This document shows positions 41,379 through 51,389 of a stretch of DNA of 64,000 bases, one piece after another. This DNA is from Pseudomonas congelans (GTDB taxonomy: Bacteria; Pseudomonadota; Gammaproteobacteria; Pseudomonadales; Pseudomonadaceae): NCBI RefSeq assembly GCF_900103225.1, contig NZ_FNJH01000002.1, forward strand, positions 654,345 through 718,344. Reading direction: 5' to 3'. The notes under the pieces are model-generated. The model was not told the DNA's origin. It made no database searches and worked only from the letters and a program-made list of their open reading frames with translations. Numbering within the stretch: position 1 is the first letter of the stretch; each line of letters begins with the position of its first letter. Both the position numbers and the translations under genes were made by a program.

Positions 41379-42989
41379 ATGAACAGTCATACAAGCAACG
41401 GGCGTAGCCGGCACTGGCCGCACGCCCTGCTCGAAAGCGCATTGCTGACCAGCGCCCTGCTGATGGTCAGCGGTGTGGCGCTGGCCAACGCGCCTGTCGT
41501 ACCCGACGCACAGAAGGCAGTGGTCAAGGAGTTGCACCAGGCCAAGACCTACACCATCACCAGCCCGCCGACCGCGCCGCTGGAAATGGCCAAGCCGGTG
41601 TTGCCCGACCTCAAGGGCTACACCGCAGAAGCCGCCTTGAAAAAGATCGTGCGCAACAAGCCGGGCAAGGTCACTGTTTCGCGGATGATGGAAGAAACCG
41701 GCCTGAAGGAATTCATCGGCGGTGACAACAAGATGGCCGAGTGGGTCAACCGCCAGCGCGGTATCCCGCAGGCCATCATGATTTCCGACGGCTACGTGAA
41801 CCTGCAGGACCTGGCCAAAAAGGTGCCCAAGCAGTTCCTCAACGAGGTCTCGCCAGGTGTCTACGTGGCGCGCCTGCCGATTCTGGTAAAGGAAACCGGC
41901 ACCTTCGAGATCGACAGCAAGACCAAGGAATTGCGTCTGTCTCAGGAAAAAGGCTCGTTCATCGTCAGTGAAGGCAAGATGCTGATCACTCACACTCAGG
42001 TCAACGCCTGGAGTGAAACCCGCAACAGCCTGGCGACCTATCGCAAGCCTGACGAGTTTCGCCCTTTCCTGCTGACCTGGGGTGGCTCGGAAACCTGGAT
42101 CGCCAACACCAAGATGGCGAGCCTGGGCTATGACCAGAGCAAGTCCTACGGCATCAGTATTTCCCAGTACACGCCCAACACCGCGAAGGTGCTCAAGCGT
42201 CCCGAACCGACGGGCTGGATCATCGATTCAGAGTTCTCGGACATGTGGTACGGCTTCTACTGCTATGAAACCCGCGACTTCGTGGTCAAGGGCAACACTT
42301 ACCGCGACAACATCATTTACGGCATTGACCCGCACGACCGTTCGCACGGTCTGATCATCGCCGAAAACGACGTTTACGGGACCAAGAAGAAGCACGGGAT
42401 CATCATTTCCCGGGAAGTGGACAACAGCTTCATCTTCCGCAACAAGAGCCATAACAACAAATTGTCCGGCGTGGTTCTGGACCGTAACAGCGTCGGCAAC
42501 ATCGTCGCCTACAACGAGATCTACCAGAACCACACCGACGGCATCACCCTGTACGAAAGCGGCAACAACCTGCTGTGGGGCAATCGCGTGATCGCCAACC
42601 GCCGCCACGGTATCCGCGTGCGTAACAGTGTGAACATCAAGCTGTACGAGAACGTCGCCATGGGCAACGGCCTGATGGGCGTTTACGGCCACATCAAGGA
42701 CTTGAGCGACACCGACCGCGACATCGAGCTCGACCCGTTCGACGCTCAGGTATCGCTGATCATGGTCGGCGGCGAACTGTCCAGCAATGGCTCCGGCCCG
42801 CTGTCCATCGATTCGCCACTGAGTGTCGAGCTGTATCGCGTCTCGATGCTGATGCCTACCAAAGAAGTCGGCATCAGCCTCAACGGCGTCCTCGGTGAGC
42901 GCCAGGACGAAATCCTCGACCTGCTGGTACGCCAGAAAAAAGCCGTATTGATCGACCCCGTCGAAAGCCAGACCGAGCTGCGGGAATGA
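41379..42989 (+). CDS. algG: Mannuronan C5-epimerase AlgG
   Basis: Periplasmic epimerase that turns mannuronate to guluronate within the polymer. 536 residues with a right-handed beta-helix region (repeated HGI/NxVYG/NNxxG patterns, about 295-450). The catalytic motif DPHD falls at residues 317-320, so the His is 319 as in P. syringae AlgG. The ATG at 41379 is chosen because AAAGGAG precedes it and it restores this numbering; the frame is open from 41352. Confidence 0.96.
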   Translation: MNSHTSNGRSRHWPHALLESALLTSALLMVSGVALANAPVVPDAQKAVVKELHQAKTYTITSPPTAPLEMAKPVLPDLKGYTAEAALKKIVRNKPGKVTVSRMMEETGLKEFIGGDNKMAEWVNRQRGIPQAIMISDGYVNLQDLAKKVPKQFLNEVSPGVYVARLPILVKETGTFEIDSKTKELRLSQEKGSFIVSEGKMLITHTQVNAWSETRNSLATYRKPDEFRPFLLTWGGSETWIANTKMASLGYDQSKSYGISISQYTPNTAKVLKRPEPTGWIIDSEFSDMWYGFYCYETRDFVVKGNTYRDNIIYGIDPHDRSHGLIIAENDVYGTKKKHGIIISREVDNSFIFRNKSHNNKLSGVVLDRNSVGNIVAYNEIYQNHTDGITLYESGNNLLWGNRVIANRRHGIRVRNSVNIKLYENVAMGNGLMGVYGHIKDLSDTDRDIELDPFDAQVSLIMVGGELSSNGSGPLSIDSPLSVELYRVSMLMPTKEVGISLNGVLGERQDEILDLLVRQKKAVLIDPVESQTELRE

Positions 42990-43003
42990 GGAAGGGTATT
43001 GTT

Positions 43004-44443
43004 ATGCACGCACATCTGATCAAGCTGTTGAGCCTGTCCAGCCTCACCGCCGCCTTGATGGCCGCCGCCGGTGTCGCTCGGGCAGACGACGCGCAAGCGC
43101 CGACGTTCAAGGCCGAGCCTTGCTGCTCGCTGTGCCCGGCCGCACATGATGCGAAAAACTACACCACACGCTATCAGCAGAACTTCACCACGCTGGTCCA
43201 GGCTCAGGGCGACTGGCTGTTCCGGACACAGGAAGACCTGCGCACCGAGTTCGACACCACACCTGCCGGCTACCGCCGCATGAAAGAACTGCACGATGCG
43301 TTCAAGAGCAAAGGCGTCGAACTGGTCGTGGTTTATCAGCCAACCCGTGGCCTGGTGGATCGCAACAAGCTGTTCCCGGCCGAACGCGACAAGTTCGACT
43401 ACGACAAGGCGCTGAAAAACTATCAGGCCATGCTCGGCCGCTTCAGCAAGATGGGCTACTGGGTCCCTGACCTGTCGCCGTTGACCAACGAGCAACAGGC
43501 GCATGACTTCTACTTCCGCGGTGACCAGCACTGGACGCCTTATGGCGCGCAGCGTACGGCGAAGATCGTTGCTGAAACCGTGAAGAAAGTTCCGGGTTAC
43601 AGCGACATTCCAAAGCGTGAGTTCGAAAGCCATATTTCCGGACGCATGGGCAAGACGGGCACTTTGCACAATATGGCGGGTCAATTGTGCGGCACCAGCT
43701 ACGCGATCCAGTACATGGACCAGTTCACCACCGAGCCCAAGGGTGAGGCAGGCGACGGCGACCTGTTCGGCGATTCCGGTAACCCGGAAATCACCCTGGT
43801 CGGTACCAGCCACAGCGGCAAGAACTACAACTTCGCGGGCTTCCTGCAGGAGTACATGGGCGCTGACGTGTTGAACGTGGCGTTCCCTGGTGGCGGTCTG
43901 GAAGGTTCGATGCTGCAGTACCTGGGCAGTGAAGACTTCCAGAAGCGTCCGCCGAAAATTCTCATCTGGGAATTCTCGCCGCTGTATCGCTTGGATCAGG
44001 AGACCATCTATCGCCAGATGATGTCGCTGCTGGACAACGGCTGTGAAGGCAAGCCTGCCGTCATGAGCGCCAGCACCACACTCAAGCCGGGCACCAACGA
44101 AGTGTTGGTCAATGGCAAGAATGGCATCAAGGATATTCGCAACGGCAGCAATCAGATCGACATCAAGTTTGACGACACCTCGGTGAAAGTCCTTCAGGCC
44201 AGACTCTGGTACATGAACGGTCGCCATGAGGATCTGAAAATCGAGAAACCGGAAACGTCAGACACCGATGGACGCTTCGCCTTTGAATTGCGCGAGGACG
44301 AGGATTGGGCCAACCAGCAACTGCTGGCGCTGGAAATCCAGGGACCGGAAGCAGGCACGGCACCACAAAAAGTCGAAGCCAAAGTATGCAAACGCAACGT
44401 GTTCCCGAGCGCTGCGACACACACCGCTCAAGCCGGACTATGA
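43004..44443 (+). CDS. algX: Alginate O-acetyltransferase / complex protein AlgX
   Basis: Periplasmic SGNH-fold acetyltransferase with a carbohydrate-binding C-terminal domain, 479 residues. Counting from the ATG at 43004, the catalytic triad residues are Asp174, His176 (GDQHW) and Ser269 (GTSHSG), identical to P. aeruginosa numbering. This and GAGGAAGG upstream favour 43004 over the ATG at 42986, which overlaps algG. Signal peptide ends near ARA. Confidence 0.96.
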   Translation: MHAHLIKLLSLSSLTAALMAAAGVARADDAQAPTFKAEPCCSLCPAAHDAKNYTTRYQQNFTTLVQAQGDWLFRTQEDLRTEFDTTPAGYRRMKELHDAFKSKGVELVVVYQPTRGLVDRNKLFPAERDKFDYDKALKNYQAMLGRFSKMGYWVPDLSPLTNEQQAHDFYFRGDQHWTPYGAQRTAKIVAETVKKVPGYSDIPKREFESHISGRMGKTGTLHNMAGQLCGTSYAIQYMDQFTTEPKGEAGDGDLFGDSGNPEITLVGTSHSGKNYNFAGFLQEYMGADVLNVAFPGGGLEGSMLQYLGSEDFQKRPPKILIWEFSPLYRLDQETIYRQMMSLLDNGCEGKPAVMSASTTLKPGTNEVLVNGKNGIKDIRNGSNQIDIKFDDTSVKVLQARLWYMNGRHEDLKIEKPETSDTDGRFAFELREDEDWANQQLLALEIQGPEAGTAPQKVEAKVCKRNVFPSAATHTAQAGL

Positions 44444-44451
44444 GGTGACTT

Positions 44452-45588
44452 ATGCAGACTCCTAAACTGATACGCCCTACCCTGCTGTCGATGGCAATCC
44501 TGTCATCGATGGGCTGGGCCACGGGCGCGTCCGCCGCACTGGTTCCACCCAAGGGCTATGACGCCCCGATCGAAAAAATGAAGACTGGCGATCACAACTT
44601 CAGCTGTGAAGCCATTCCGAAGCCCTACACCGACAAGCTGGTCTTTCGCAGCAAGTACGAGGGTTCGGACAAGGCACGCGCAACGCTCAATGCAGTATCC
44701 GAAGAAGCGTTCCGCGATGCGACCAAGGACATCACCACCCTTGAGCGTGGCGTCAGCAAAGTCGTGATGCAGTACATGCGCGACGGTCGTCCGGAACAAC
44801 TTGATTGCGCGCTGAACATGATGACCACTTGGGCCAAGGCCGATGCGCTGGAGTCACGCGAGTTCAACCACACCGGTAAATCCATGCGCAAATGGGCACT
44901 GGGCAGCATGTCCTCCGCCTACCTGCGCCTGAAGTTCTCCGAGTCGCACCCGCTGGCCAATCGTCAGCAGGACGCAAAGATCATCGAAACCTGGTTCAGC
45001 AAGCTGGCCGATCAGGTGGTCAGTGACTGGAGCAATCTGCCGCTGGAAAAAATCAACAACCACTCGTACTGGGCCGCCTGGTCAGTGATGGCAACCGCTG
45101 TCGCCACCAATCGTCAGGACCTGTTCGACTGGGCCGTGAAGGAATACAAGGTCGCTGCCAATCAAGTTGACAAGGACGGTTTCCTGCCCAACGAGATGAA
45201 GCGCCGTCAGCGTGCACTGTCGTATCACAACTACGCATTGCCACCGCTCGCGATGATTGCCAGCTTCGCCCAGGCCAATGGCGTGGACCTGCGTCCGGAA
45301 AACAATGGCGCCTTGAAGCGTCTGGGTGACCGGGTTCTGGCCGGCGTCAAAGACCCTTCGATATTCGCTGAACACAACGGCGAGAAACAGGACATGACGG
45401 ACCTGAAGAAAGATCCGAAATTCGCCTGGCTCGAACCGTACTGCTCGCTCTACAACTGCAGCCCGGATGTGCTGGAAGAGAAACACGAAAAGCAGCCATT
45501 CAAGACGTTCCGCCTGGGCGGTGACCTGACCAAGGTCTACGACCCGTCGCACGAGAAAGGCGACAAGGGCGACAACGTCAGCGAGTGA
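44452..45588 (+). CDS. algL: Periplasmic alginate lyase AlgL
   Basis: 378-residue PL5 lyase that clears alginate from the periplasm. Signal peptide (about residues 1-28) and catalytic motif NNHSYW (His about 204), with [13 protein letters not shown] further on. It starts eight bases after algX. A long 166-base gap with strong secondary structure follows. Confidence 0.97.
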   Translation: MQTPKLIRPTLLSMAILSSMGWATGASAALVPPKGYDAPIEKMKTGDHNFSCEAIPKPYTDKLVFRSKYEGSDKARATLNAVSEEAFRDATKDITTLERGVSKVVMQYMRDGRPEQLDCALNMMTTWAKADALESREFNHTGKSMRKWALGSMSSAYLRLKFSESHPLANRQQDAKIIETWFSKLADQVVSDWSNLPLEKINNHSYWAAWSVMATAVATNRQDLFDWAVKEYKVAANQVDKDGFLPNEMKRRQRALSYHNYALPPLAMIASFAQANGVDLRPENNGALKRLGDRVLAGVKDPSIFAEHNGEKQDMTDLKKDPKFAWLEPYCSLYNCSPDVLEEKHEKQPFKTFRLGGDLTKVYDPSHEKGDKGDNVSE

Positions 45589-45607
45589 TGCGCAGTTGAT
45601 TTTTGTC

Positions 45608-45659
45608 GAAGCTGGCCAGGCGATGCATCCCTGAAAGCAGGGCTCGCCTGAACAGCTTC
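45608..45659 (+). other. Large segmented hairpin algL-algI
   Basis: Three nested perfect stems on one axis: GAAGCTG/CAGCTTC (7 bp), CAGGCG/CGCCTG (6 bp) and CCCTG/CAGGG (5 bp) with an AAAG loop. No T-tract follows. It stands 20 bases after algL and separates the polymer assembly genes from the acetylation genes. Confidence 0.8.
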
Positions 45660-45698
45660 GCAAGCGCGCAGTGAAGTGATTTACCCCTCCTTTTTGAC

Positions 45699-45715
45699 GG
45701 GGGGGTTTGGGGGGG
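45699..45715 (+). other. G-quadruplex-type motif before algI
   Basis: Two runs of seven G separated by TTT. Each run can give two GGG tracts, so the stretch meets the four-tract rule with loops of 1, 3 and 1. It lies 40 bases upstream of the algI start, and just upstream a C-rich patch (ACCCCTCC) could compete by pairing. Confidence 0.7.
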
Positions 45716-45754
45716 CTTTGAGCCCTTGAATGTTGGACAAACGGAGAGATAAGG

Positions 45755-47311
45755 ATGGTTTTCTCATCCAACGTGTTCCTGTTCCTGTTCATGCCGGTCT
45801 TTCTCGGCTTGTACTACCTGAGCGGGCAACGCTATCGCAATCTGCTGCTGCTGATTGCCAGCTATATCTTCTACGCCTGGTGGCGAGTGGACTTTCTGGC
45901 GCTGTTCATCGGCGTGACCGTCTGGAACTACTGGATCGGTCTCAAGGTAGGCGCAGCAGGTGTGCGGACCAAGCCGGCACAGAAATGGTTGCTGCTTGGT
46001 GTGATCGTGGACCTGTGTATTCTGGGCTACTTCAAATACGCCAACTTCGGCGTGGACAGCATCAACGCAGCCATGACCTCAATGGGTCTTGAACCGTTCA
46101 TCCTGACTCACGTGCTGTTGCCGATCGGTATCTCGTTCTATGTCTTCGAGTCCATCAGCTACATCATCGACGTTTACCGCGGCGACACCCCGGCCACGCG
46201 CAACCTGATCGACTTCGCTGCATTCGTCGCGATCTTTCCGCACCTGATCGCCGGCCCTGTGCTGCGTTTCCGCGATCTGGCCGACCAGTTCAACAACCGT
46301 ACACACACGCTGGACAAGTTCTCCGAAGGTGCCACGCGCTTCATGCAGGGCTTCATCAAGAAAGTGTTCATCGCCGACACCCTGGCCGTGGTCGCCGACC
46401 ACTGCTTCGCCCTGCAGAATCCGACCACCGGCGATGCCTGGCTGGGTGCGCTGGCTTACACCGCACAGCTGTACTTCGACTTCTCCGGTTACAGCGACAT
46501 GGCCATCGGTCTGGGTCTGATGATGGGTTTCCGCTTCATGGAAAACTTCAAACAGCCTTATATCAGCCAGTCGATCACCGAGTTCTGGCGTCGCTGGCAC
46601 ATCAGCCTGTCCACCTGGCTGCGTGACTATCTGTACATCACGCTGGGCGGTAACCGTGGCGGCAAATTCGCGACCTACCGCAACCTGTTCCTGACCATGC
46701 TGCTGGGTGGTCTGTGGCACGGTGCCAACGTCACCTACATCATCTGGGGCGCCTGGCACGGCATGTGGCTGGCGATCGAAAAAGCGGTCGGCATCAACAC
46801 CAAACCCTACAGTTTCAACCCGATCCGCTGGGCACTTACCTTCCTTCTGGTAGTCATAGGATGGGTCATCTTCCGCGCTGAAAACCTGCACGTCGCCGGT
46901 CGTATGTACAGCGCAATGTTCAGCTTCGGCGAGTGGCAGCTGTCGGAACTCAACCGTGCCAGCCTGACCGGTCTGCAAGTCGCGACACTGGTAGTGGCTT
47001 ATCTCACGCTGGCGTTCTTCGGCCTGCGCGACTTCTACCAGAACCGCGAAAAAGACACCGGCAAGAGCGCCAAGGCCGACGGTCCTGCGACCGCACAACC
47101 GGGCACCATCAAAGCGGTTCCTGGCGACGCGCCTGGCAGCCTGCACATGCCTGGCTACACCGTGGGCAGCGAAGCCCAGGTGCAACCTGCCTACTGGGTT
47201 GCCGACTGGCCACGTTACGCCATGCGCGCACTGATCCTGCTGCTGTTCGTGGCTTCGATTCTCAAACTTTCGGCGCAAAGCTTCTCGCCGTTCCTTTACT
47301 TCCAGTTCTGA
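45755..47311 (+). CDS. algI: Alginate O-acetylation protein AlgI (MBOAT)
   Basis: Inner-membrane acyltransferase of 518 residues that brings acetyl groups across the membrane. The MBOAT catalytic His is His322 in GGLWHGANVTY, at the P. aeruginosa position; WRRWHISLSTWLRDY is the second conserved block. About 10 to 12 membrane segments. algJ starts 10 bases later. Confidence 0.97.
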   Translation: MVFSSNVFLFLFMPVFLGLYYLSGQRYRNLLLLIASYIFYAWWRVDFLALFIGVTVWNYWIGLKVGAAGVRTKPAQKWLLLGVIVDLCILGYFKYANFGVDSINAAMTSMGLEPFILTHVLLPIGISFYVFESISYIIDVYRGDTPATRNLIDFAAFVAIFPHLIAGPVLRFRDLADQFNNRTHTLDKFSEGATRFMQGFIKKVFIADTLAVVADHCFALQNPTTGDAWLGALAYTAQLYFDFSGYSDMAIGLGLMMGFRFMENFKQPYISQSITEFWRRWHISLSTWLRDYLYITLGGNRGGKFATYRNLFLTMLLGGLWHGANVTYIIWGAWHGMWLAIEKAVGINTKPYSFNPIRWALTFLLVVIGWVIFRAENLHVAGRMYSAMFSFGEWQLSELNRASLTGLQVATLVVAYLTLAFFGLRDFYQNREKDTGKSAKADGPATAQPGTIKAVPGDAPGSLHMPGYTVGSEAQVQPAYWVADWPRYAMRALILLLFVASILKLSAQSFSPFLYFQF

Positions 47312-47321
47312 GGAGCCTGAC

Positions 47322-48497
47322 ATGACACGTTCATTACGAATCCTCTACATCGCCCTCTTCCTGGCCATTCTGCTGGTCCTGGGCGTCTGGTCGCTGCGCA
47401 GCTTCAGCACTTTCTCGACTTCTGCCGAGACCACCGTGCTAAACGGCAAATGGACCAAGGCGGCGGAAACTCATTACGACGATGAGTTCCCGATCAAGCG
47501 CCTGGGCACCAACCTCTGGGCGGCGCTGGATTTCAAACTGTTCAACGAAGGTCGTCCGGGCGTCGTGCTCGGCAAGGACCAGTGGTTGTACACCGACGAA
47601 GAGTTTGATGCGGTTGCCAACGGCGAGCAGAACGAAGCCGACAACCTGGCGATCATTCAGGGTGTGCGTGACGCACTGGAAAAACAGGGCACCAAGCTGG
47701 TCCTGGCGATTGTTCCGGCGAAGACGCGCCTGTACCCGGAACACATCGGTAACACCAAGCCTGCCAGCCTGCACGCCGATCTGTATCAGCAGTTCCATGC
47801 TCAGGTGGCCAAGGCCGGGATCTTTGCCCCTGACCTGCTGGCGCCACTGCAAGCTGCCAAGCAACAGGGCCAGGTTTTCCTGCGCACCGACACCCACTGG
47901 ACGCCAATGGGTGCCGAAGTCGCCGCGCAGCAACTGAGCGCCGCGATTGCCCAGAAAACGCCACTGGAAGGCGAACCTGAGCAGTTCGTCACACAAGCCA
48001 AGGGAACCGAAGCCTACAAAGGTGACCTGACTACATTCCTGCCGCTCGATCCGCTGTTCAGCAACATGCTGCCCAAGCCGGACGAATTGCAGAAACGCAG
48101 CACCGATCCGGTAGCAGGCGAAGCGGCAGGCGGTGACGCGCTGTTCGCAGACAGCGACATCCCGGTGGGTCTGGTGGGTACCAGCTACAGCGCCAACCCT
48201 AACTGGAACTTCGTCGGAGCCTTGAAAGAAGCGCTGCGCAGCGACGTCGTCAACTACGCCGAAGACGGCCATGGCCCGATCCTGCCGATGCTCAAGTACC
48301 TGCAGACCGATGCCTTCAAGAACACCCCGCCGCAAGTGGTGATCTGGGAATTCCCGGAGCGCTATCTGCCGGCACACAACGACCTTGGCGAGTTCGATCC
48401 GAAGTGGATCGCCGAGCTGAAGAAATCGCGTGACACCCAAGAAAACGTGGCACTCAACGCCAAACAATCCGAGTCGCCCAACCGGGCGCAAAACTGA
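47322..48497 (+). CDS. algJ: Alginate O-acetyltransferase AlgJ
   Basis: Periplasmic, membrane-anchored SGNH-type protein of 391 residues with an N-terminal signal anchor (LYIALFLAILLVLGVWSL). Catalytic residues Asp190, His192 (TDTHW) and Ser288 (GTSYSA) are at the published positions. It passes acetyl groups to AlgX or the polymer. Confidence 0.97.
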   Translation: MTRSLRILYIALFLAILLVLGVWSLRSFSTFSTSAETTVLNGKWTKAAETHYDDEFPIKRLGTNLWAALDFKLFNEGRPGVVLGKDQWLYTDEEFDAVANGEQNEADNLAIIQGVRDALEKQGTKLVLAIVPAKTRLYPEHIGNTKPASLHADLYQQFHAQVAKAGIFAPDLLAPLQAAKQQGQVFLRTDTHWTPMGAEVAAQQLSAAIAQKTPLEGEPEQFVTQAKGTEAYKGDLTTFLPLDPLFSNMLPKPDELQKRSTDPVAGEAAGGDALFADSDIPVGLVGTSYSANPNWNFVGALKEALRSDVVNYAEDGHGPILPMLKYLQTDAFKNTPPQVVIWEFPERYLPAHNDLGEFDPKWIAELKKSRDTQENVALNAKQSESPNRAQN

Positions 48498-48509
48498 GAG
48501 GACTGACTC

Positions 48510-49178
48510 ATGACTTTTAACACTACTGCTAACCGTTCGGCCGCAAAACGCCTGTTCAAAACCTGCGCAATGGCCGCCGGTCTGGGCCTGATGTCCCTGC
48601 AAGCTTTCGCCGGTGACTCCGCCCTGTACGGCCCGACCGCACCAAAAGGCTCGACCTTCGTGCGTGTCTACAACGCCAGCAACGCCGAAATCAGCGCCAC
48701 CGTTGGCAACACCAACCTCAACGAAGTGGCGCCACTGGGCAGCACTGCGTTCAGCTTCATGCCGCAGGGCGACTACACCGCCAAGCTGGGCAGCCAGAGC
48801 CTGCCGGTGAAACTGGCGGGTGATCACTACTACACCATCGTCAACAACGCCAGCGGCAAACCACAGCTGGTCGAAGAGCCACCGTTCAAGAACAAGCAGA
48901 AATCCCTGGTTCGTGTGCAAAACCTGAGCGACAAGTCCCTGACCCTGAAAACCGCTGATGGCAAGACCGACGTGGTCAAAGCTGTAGCGGCAAAAGGCAC
49001 CGGTGAGCGTGAAATCAACCCGGTCAAGGTCAGCTTGGCGCTGTACGACGGCGACAAGAAAGTCACCGATGTGAAACCTGTGGCACTGGAGCGTGGCGAA
49101 GCCGCTGTGCTCTACATCACCGGCAGTGGCAGCAGCCTCTCGCCAGTGTGGGTCAAGCCACCGGTTGCTACCCGCTAA
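48510..49178 (+). CDS. algF: Alginate O-acetylation protein AlgF
   Basis: 222-residue periplasmic protein with a signal peptide (MAAGLGLMSLQAFAGD region, about residues 17-32) and two beta-rich domains (FVRVYNASNAEI; LVRVQNLSDKSL). It acts as an adaptor between AlgJ and AlgX by recent family knowledge. Starts 12 bases after algJ. Confidence 0.96.
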   Translation: MTFNTTANRSAAKRLFKTCAMAAGLGLMSLQAFAGDSALYGPTAPKGSTFVRVYNASNAEISATVGNTNLNEVAPLGSTAFSFMPQGDYTAKLGSQSLPVKLAGDHYYTIVNNASGKPQLVEEPPFKNKQKSLVRVQNLSDKSLTLKTADGKTDVVKAVAAKGTGEREINPVKVSLALYDGDKKVTDVKPVALERGEAAVLYITGSGSSLSPVWVKPPVATR

Positions 49179-49193
49179 ACGGATTATGCCGGT

Positions 49194-49219
49194 CGGTTCA
49201 GGGCATCAGCGCTGAACCG
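49194..49219 (+). other. Intercistronic hairpin algF-algA
   Basis: CGGTTCAG / CTGAACCG (8 bp, 10-base loop that can pair further through GC/GC) in the 118-base algF-algA gap. No T-tract. The gap is the second longest in the operon. Confidence 0.65.
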
Positions 49220-49296
49220 GCCCGCGCGGAACAAGAACAAGACAGAAACGACAGACACCTCGTACGGCCCTAATTGAATGCTTTTGGAGAAACAAA

Positions 49297-50748
49297 ATGA
49301 TTCCAGTTATCTTGTCAGGCGGTAGTGGTTCACGACTCTGGCCGCTTTCGCGTAAACAATTCCCTAAACAGTTCCTGGCATTGACCGGCGAGCACACCCT
49401 GTTCCAGCAAACGCTGGAGCGTCTGGTGTTCGAAGGCATGCAGGAACCTATCGTGGTCTGCAACAAGGACCACCGCTTCATCGTCAACGAACAACTCGGT
49501 GCGCTGAACCTGGAAACCCAGGCGATCCTCCTGGAACCGTTCGGCCGCAACACGGCGCCAGCCGTTGCACTGACCGCCATGAAGCTGGTCAACGAAGGCA
49601 ATGACGGCCTGATGCTGGTGCTGCCGGCCGACCACGTCATCGAAGACCAGAAAGCCCTGCAACGCGCTTTGGCACTGGCCACCGTAGCCGCAGAACGTGG
49701 CGAAATGGTGCTGTTCGGCGTACCGGCCAACAAGCCTGAAACCGGCTACGGCTACATCAAGTCCACCGCCGATGCCCTGCTGCCGGAAGGCGTCAGCCGA
49801 GTGTCGCAGTTCGTCGAAAAACCTGACGAAAAACGCGCCAAAGAGTTCGTTGAAGCCGGTGGCTATTACTGGAACAGCGGCATGTTCCTGTTCCGCGCCA
49901 GCCGCTTCCTTGAAGAGCTGAAAAAGCACGACCCGGACATCTACGACACCTGCCTTTTGACCCTCGAGCGCAGCGTGCAGGACGGCGATGCTCTGGAAAT
50001 CGACGCCTCGACCTTTGCCTGCTGCCCGGACAACTCCATCGACTACGCAGTCATGGAAAAAACCCAGCGCGCCTGCGTCGTACCGCTGTCGGCCGGCTGG
50101 AGCGATGTCGGCTGCTGGTCGTCGCTGTGGGAAGTCAACGCCAAGGACGCCAACGGTAACGTCACCAAGGGCGACGTCGTCATCCAGGACAGCCGCAACT
50201 GCATGATCCACGGCAACGGCAAGCTGGTGTCGGTAATCGGTCTGGACAACATCGTCGTCGTCGAAACCAAGGACGCGATGATGATTGCCCACAAGGACAA
50301 GGTCCAGGGCGTCAAGCAAATGGTCGCCACCCTGAACGAACAGGGCCGCACCGAGACCCAGAACCACCTCGAAGTGTACCGTCCGTGGGGCTCCTACGAT
50401 TCGGTGGACATGGGCGGTCGTTTCCAGGTCAAGCGTATCTCTGTCAAGCCGGGCGCCTGCCTGTCGCTGCAGATGCACCACCACCGCGCCGAACACTGGA
50501 TCGTGGTATCCGGTACTGCGCAGGTCACCTGTGACGAGAACGTGTTCCTGCTTACCGAAAATCAGTCCACCTACATCCCGATCGCCTCGGTCCATCGCCT
50601 GCGCAACCCAGGCAAGATCCCGTTGGAAATCATCGAAGTGCAATCGGGCAGCTACCTGGGCGAAGATGACATCGAGCGTTTCGAAGACATCTACGGTCGT
50701 TCGAACGCGATTGAAGCGGGTGTAAAGACCCAGACTATCGCTCGCTGA
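49297..50748 (+). CDS. algA: Mannose-6-phosphate isomerase / GDP-mannose pyrophosphorylase
   Basis: Bifunctional type II PMI-GMP of 483 residues that makes the GDP-mannose used by AlgD. N-terminal GMP domain with GGSGSRLWPLSRKQFPKQF; C-terminal PMI cupin with QMHHHRAEHWIVVSG. Last gene of the operon, closed by a strong terminator. Confidence 0.97.
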   Translation: MIPVILSGGSGSRLWPLSRKQFPKQFLALTGEHTLFQQTLERLVFEGMQEPIVVCNKDHRFIVNEQLGALNLETQAILLEPFGRNTAPAVALTAMKLVNEGNDGLMLVLPADHVIEDQKALQRALALATVAAERGEMVLFGVPANKPETGYGYIKSTADALLPEGVSRVSQFVEKPDEKRAKEFVEAGGYYWNSGMFLFRASRFLEELKKHDPDIYDTCLLTLERSVQDGDALEIDASTFACCPDNSIDYAVMEKTQRACVVPLSAGWSDVGCWSSLWEVNAKDANGNVTKGDVVIQDSRNCMIHGNGKLVSVIGLDNIVVVETKDAMMIAHKDKVQGVKQMVATLNEQGRTETQNHLEVYRPWGSYDSVDMGGRFQVKRISVKPGACLSLQMHHHRAEHWIVVSGTAQVTCDENVFLLTENQSTYIPIASVHRLRNPGKIPLEIIEVQSGSYLGEDDIERFEDIYGRSNAIEAGVKTQTIAR

Positions 50749-50785
50749 TAGCGTTTCAAGCGGCAACAAGCGGCAAGTAAGACAA

Positions 50786-50838
50786 CCCTCGGCAGCTCTT
50801 TACGTATGTTTATACGTGAAGAGTTGTCGGGGGTTTTT
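50786..50838 (+). terminator. Terminator of the alginate operon
   Basis: A stem of more than 20 bp (ACCCTCGGCAGCTCTT... with complement GAAGAGTTGTCGGGGGT, a few G-T pairs) and a GTTT loop at 50808-50811, followed by five T residues. It starts 38 bases after algA. Confidence 0.92.
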
Positions 50839-50907
50839 CATTTGCGCGACTTCCCCCTTACAGGTTCTGTAGGATGTCCTGCACTCACCCCGCTGGAGAA
50901 TCGCCGC

Positions 50908-51372
50908 ATGTTCATCGGCATCCTGTTAATCCTGACCTGGCTCATCCTTCTGCTCCGCTACCCGGCAAAGGCCTTGCCCGTTTCGCTGGCTGCGGCGGTC
51001 GGGCTCGGGGCGGTGGCGGCTATCGTCATCTGGCAGGACAGTCGGGAAACGCGCCAGCTTGAACGTCTGGATATCCGCCTGAATTACAACCCGCAAGGCT
51101 GCCCGGCAGATCGTCCGTTGCAGGTCAGCATCACCAACACCAATCAGGTCACCCTGCAGGAACTGCGTTGGCGGATTGCTGCCTATGCGCCCGGTGACTC
51201 GGTGAACCTGACCGACAACACCTACGCGTCCGCACGCTATCGCGGCCCAGGCGAACTTCAGGCAAAAGGCACGTGGCAGGATTGCGTGCCGGTACCGGCA
51301 CTGCGCAGCGGGTACCGCCCACAAACCCTGGAATTTCGCGCAGAACATCTGCAAGGCAGTTTCTCGGACTGA
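50908..51372 (+). CDS. Small membrane protein of unknown function
   Basis: 154 residues, start chosen at the ATG at 50908 (MFIGILLIL), preceded by GGAGAAT. Two membrane helices fill residues 2-17 and 24-43. The rest is a soluble, probably periplasmic domain with a beta-rich pattern (RPLQVSITNTNQVTLQELRWRI) and two cysteines (GCPADRP, DCVPVP) that could form a disulfide. I do not recognise a family. It lies 17 bases before the SDR gene, so the two are probably cotranscribed. Confidence 0.8.
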   Translation: MFIGILLILTWLILLLRYPAKALPVSLAAAVGLGAVAAIVIWQDSRETRQLERLDIRLNYNPQGCPADRPLQVSITNTNQVTLQELRWRIAAYAPGDSVNLTDNTYASARYRGPGELQAKGTWQDCVPVPALRSGYRPQTLEFRAEHLQGSFSD

Positions 51373-51389
51373 CCACAAGGATCGTAAAC

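Noticed and set aside
42986..43003. Upstream ATG for algX overlapping algG
   Set aside because: Weak ribosome site, and the catalytic residues match published numbering only from the ATG at 43004.
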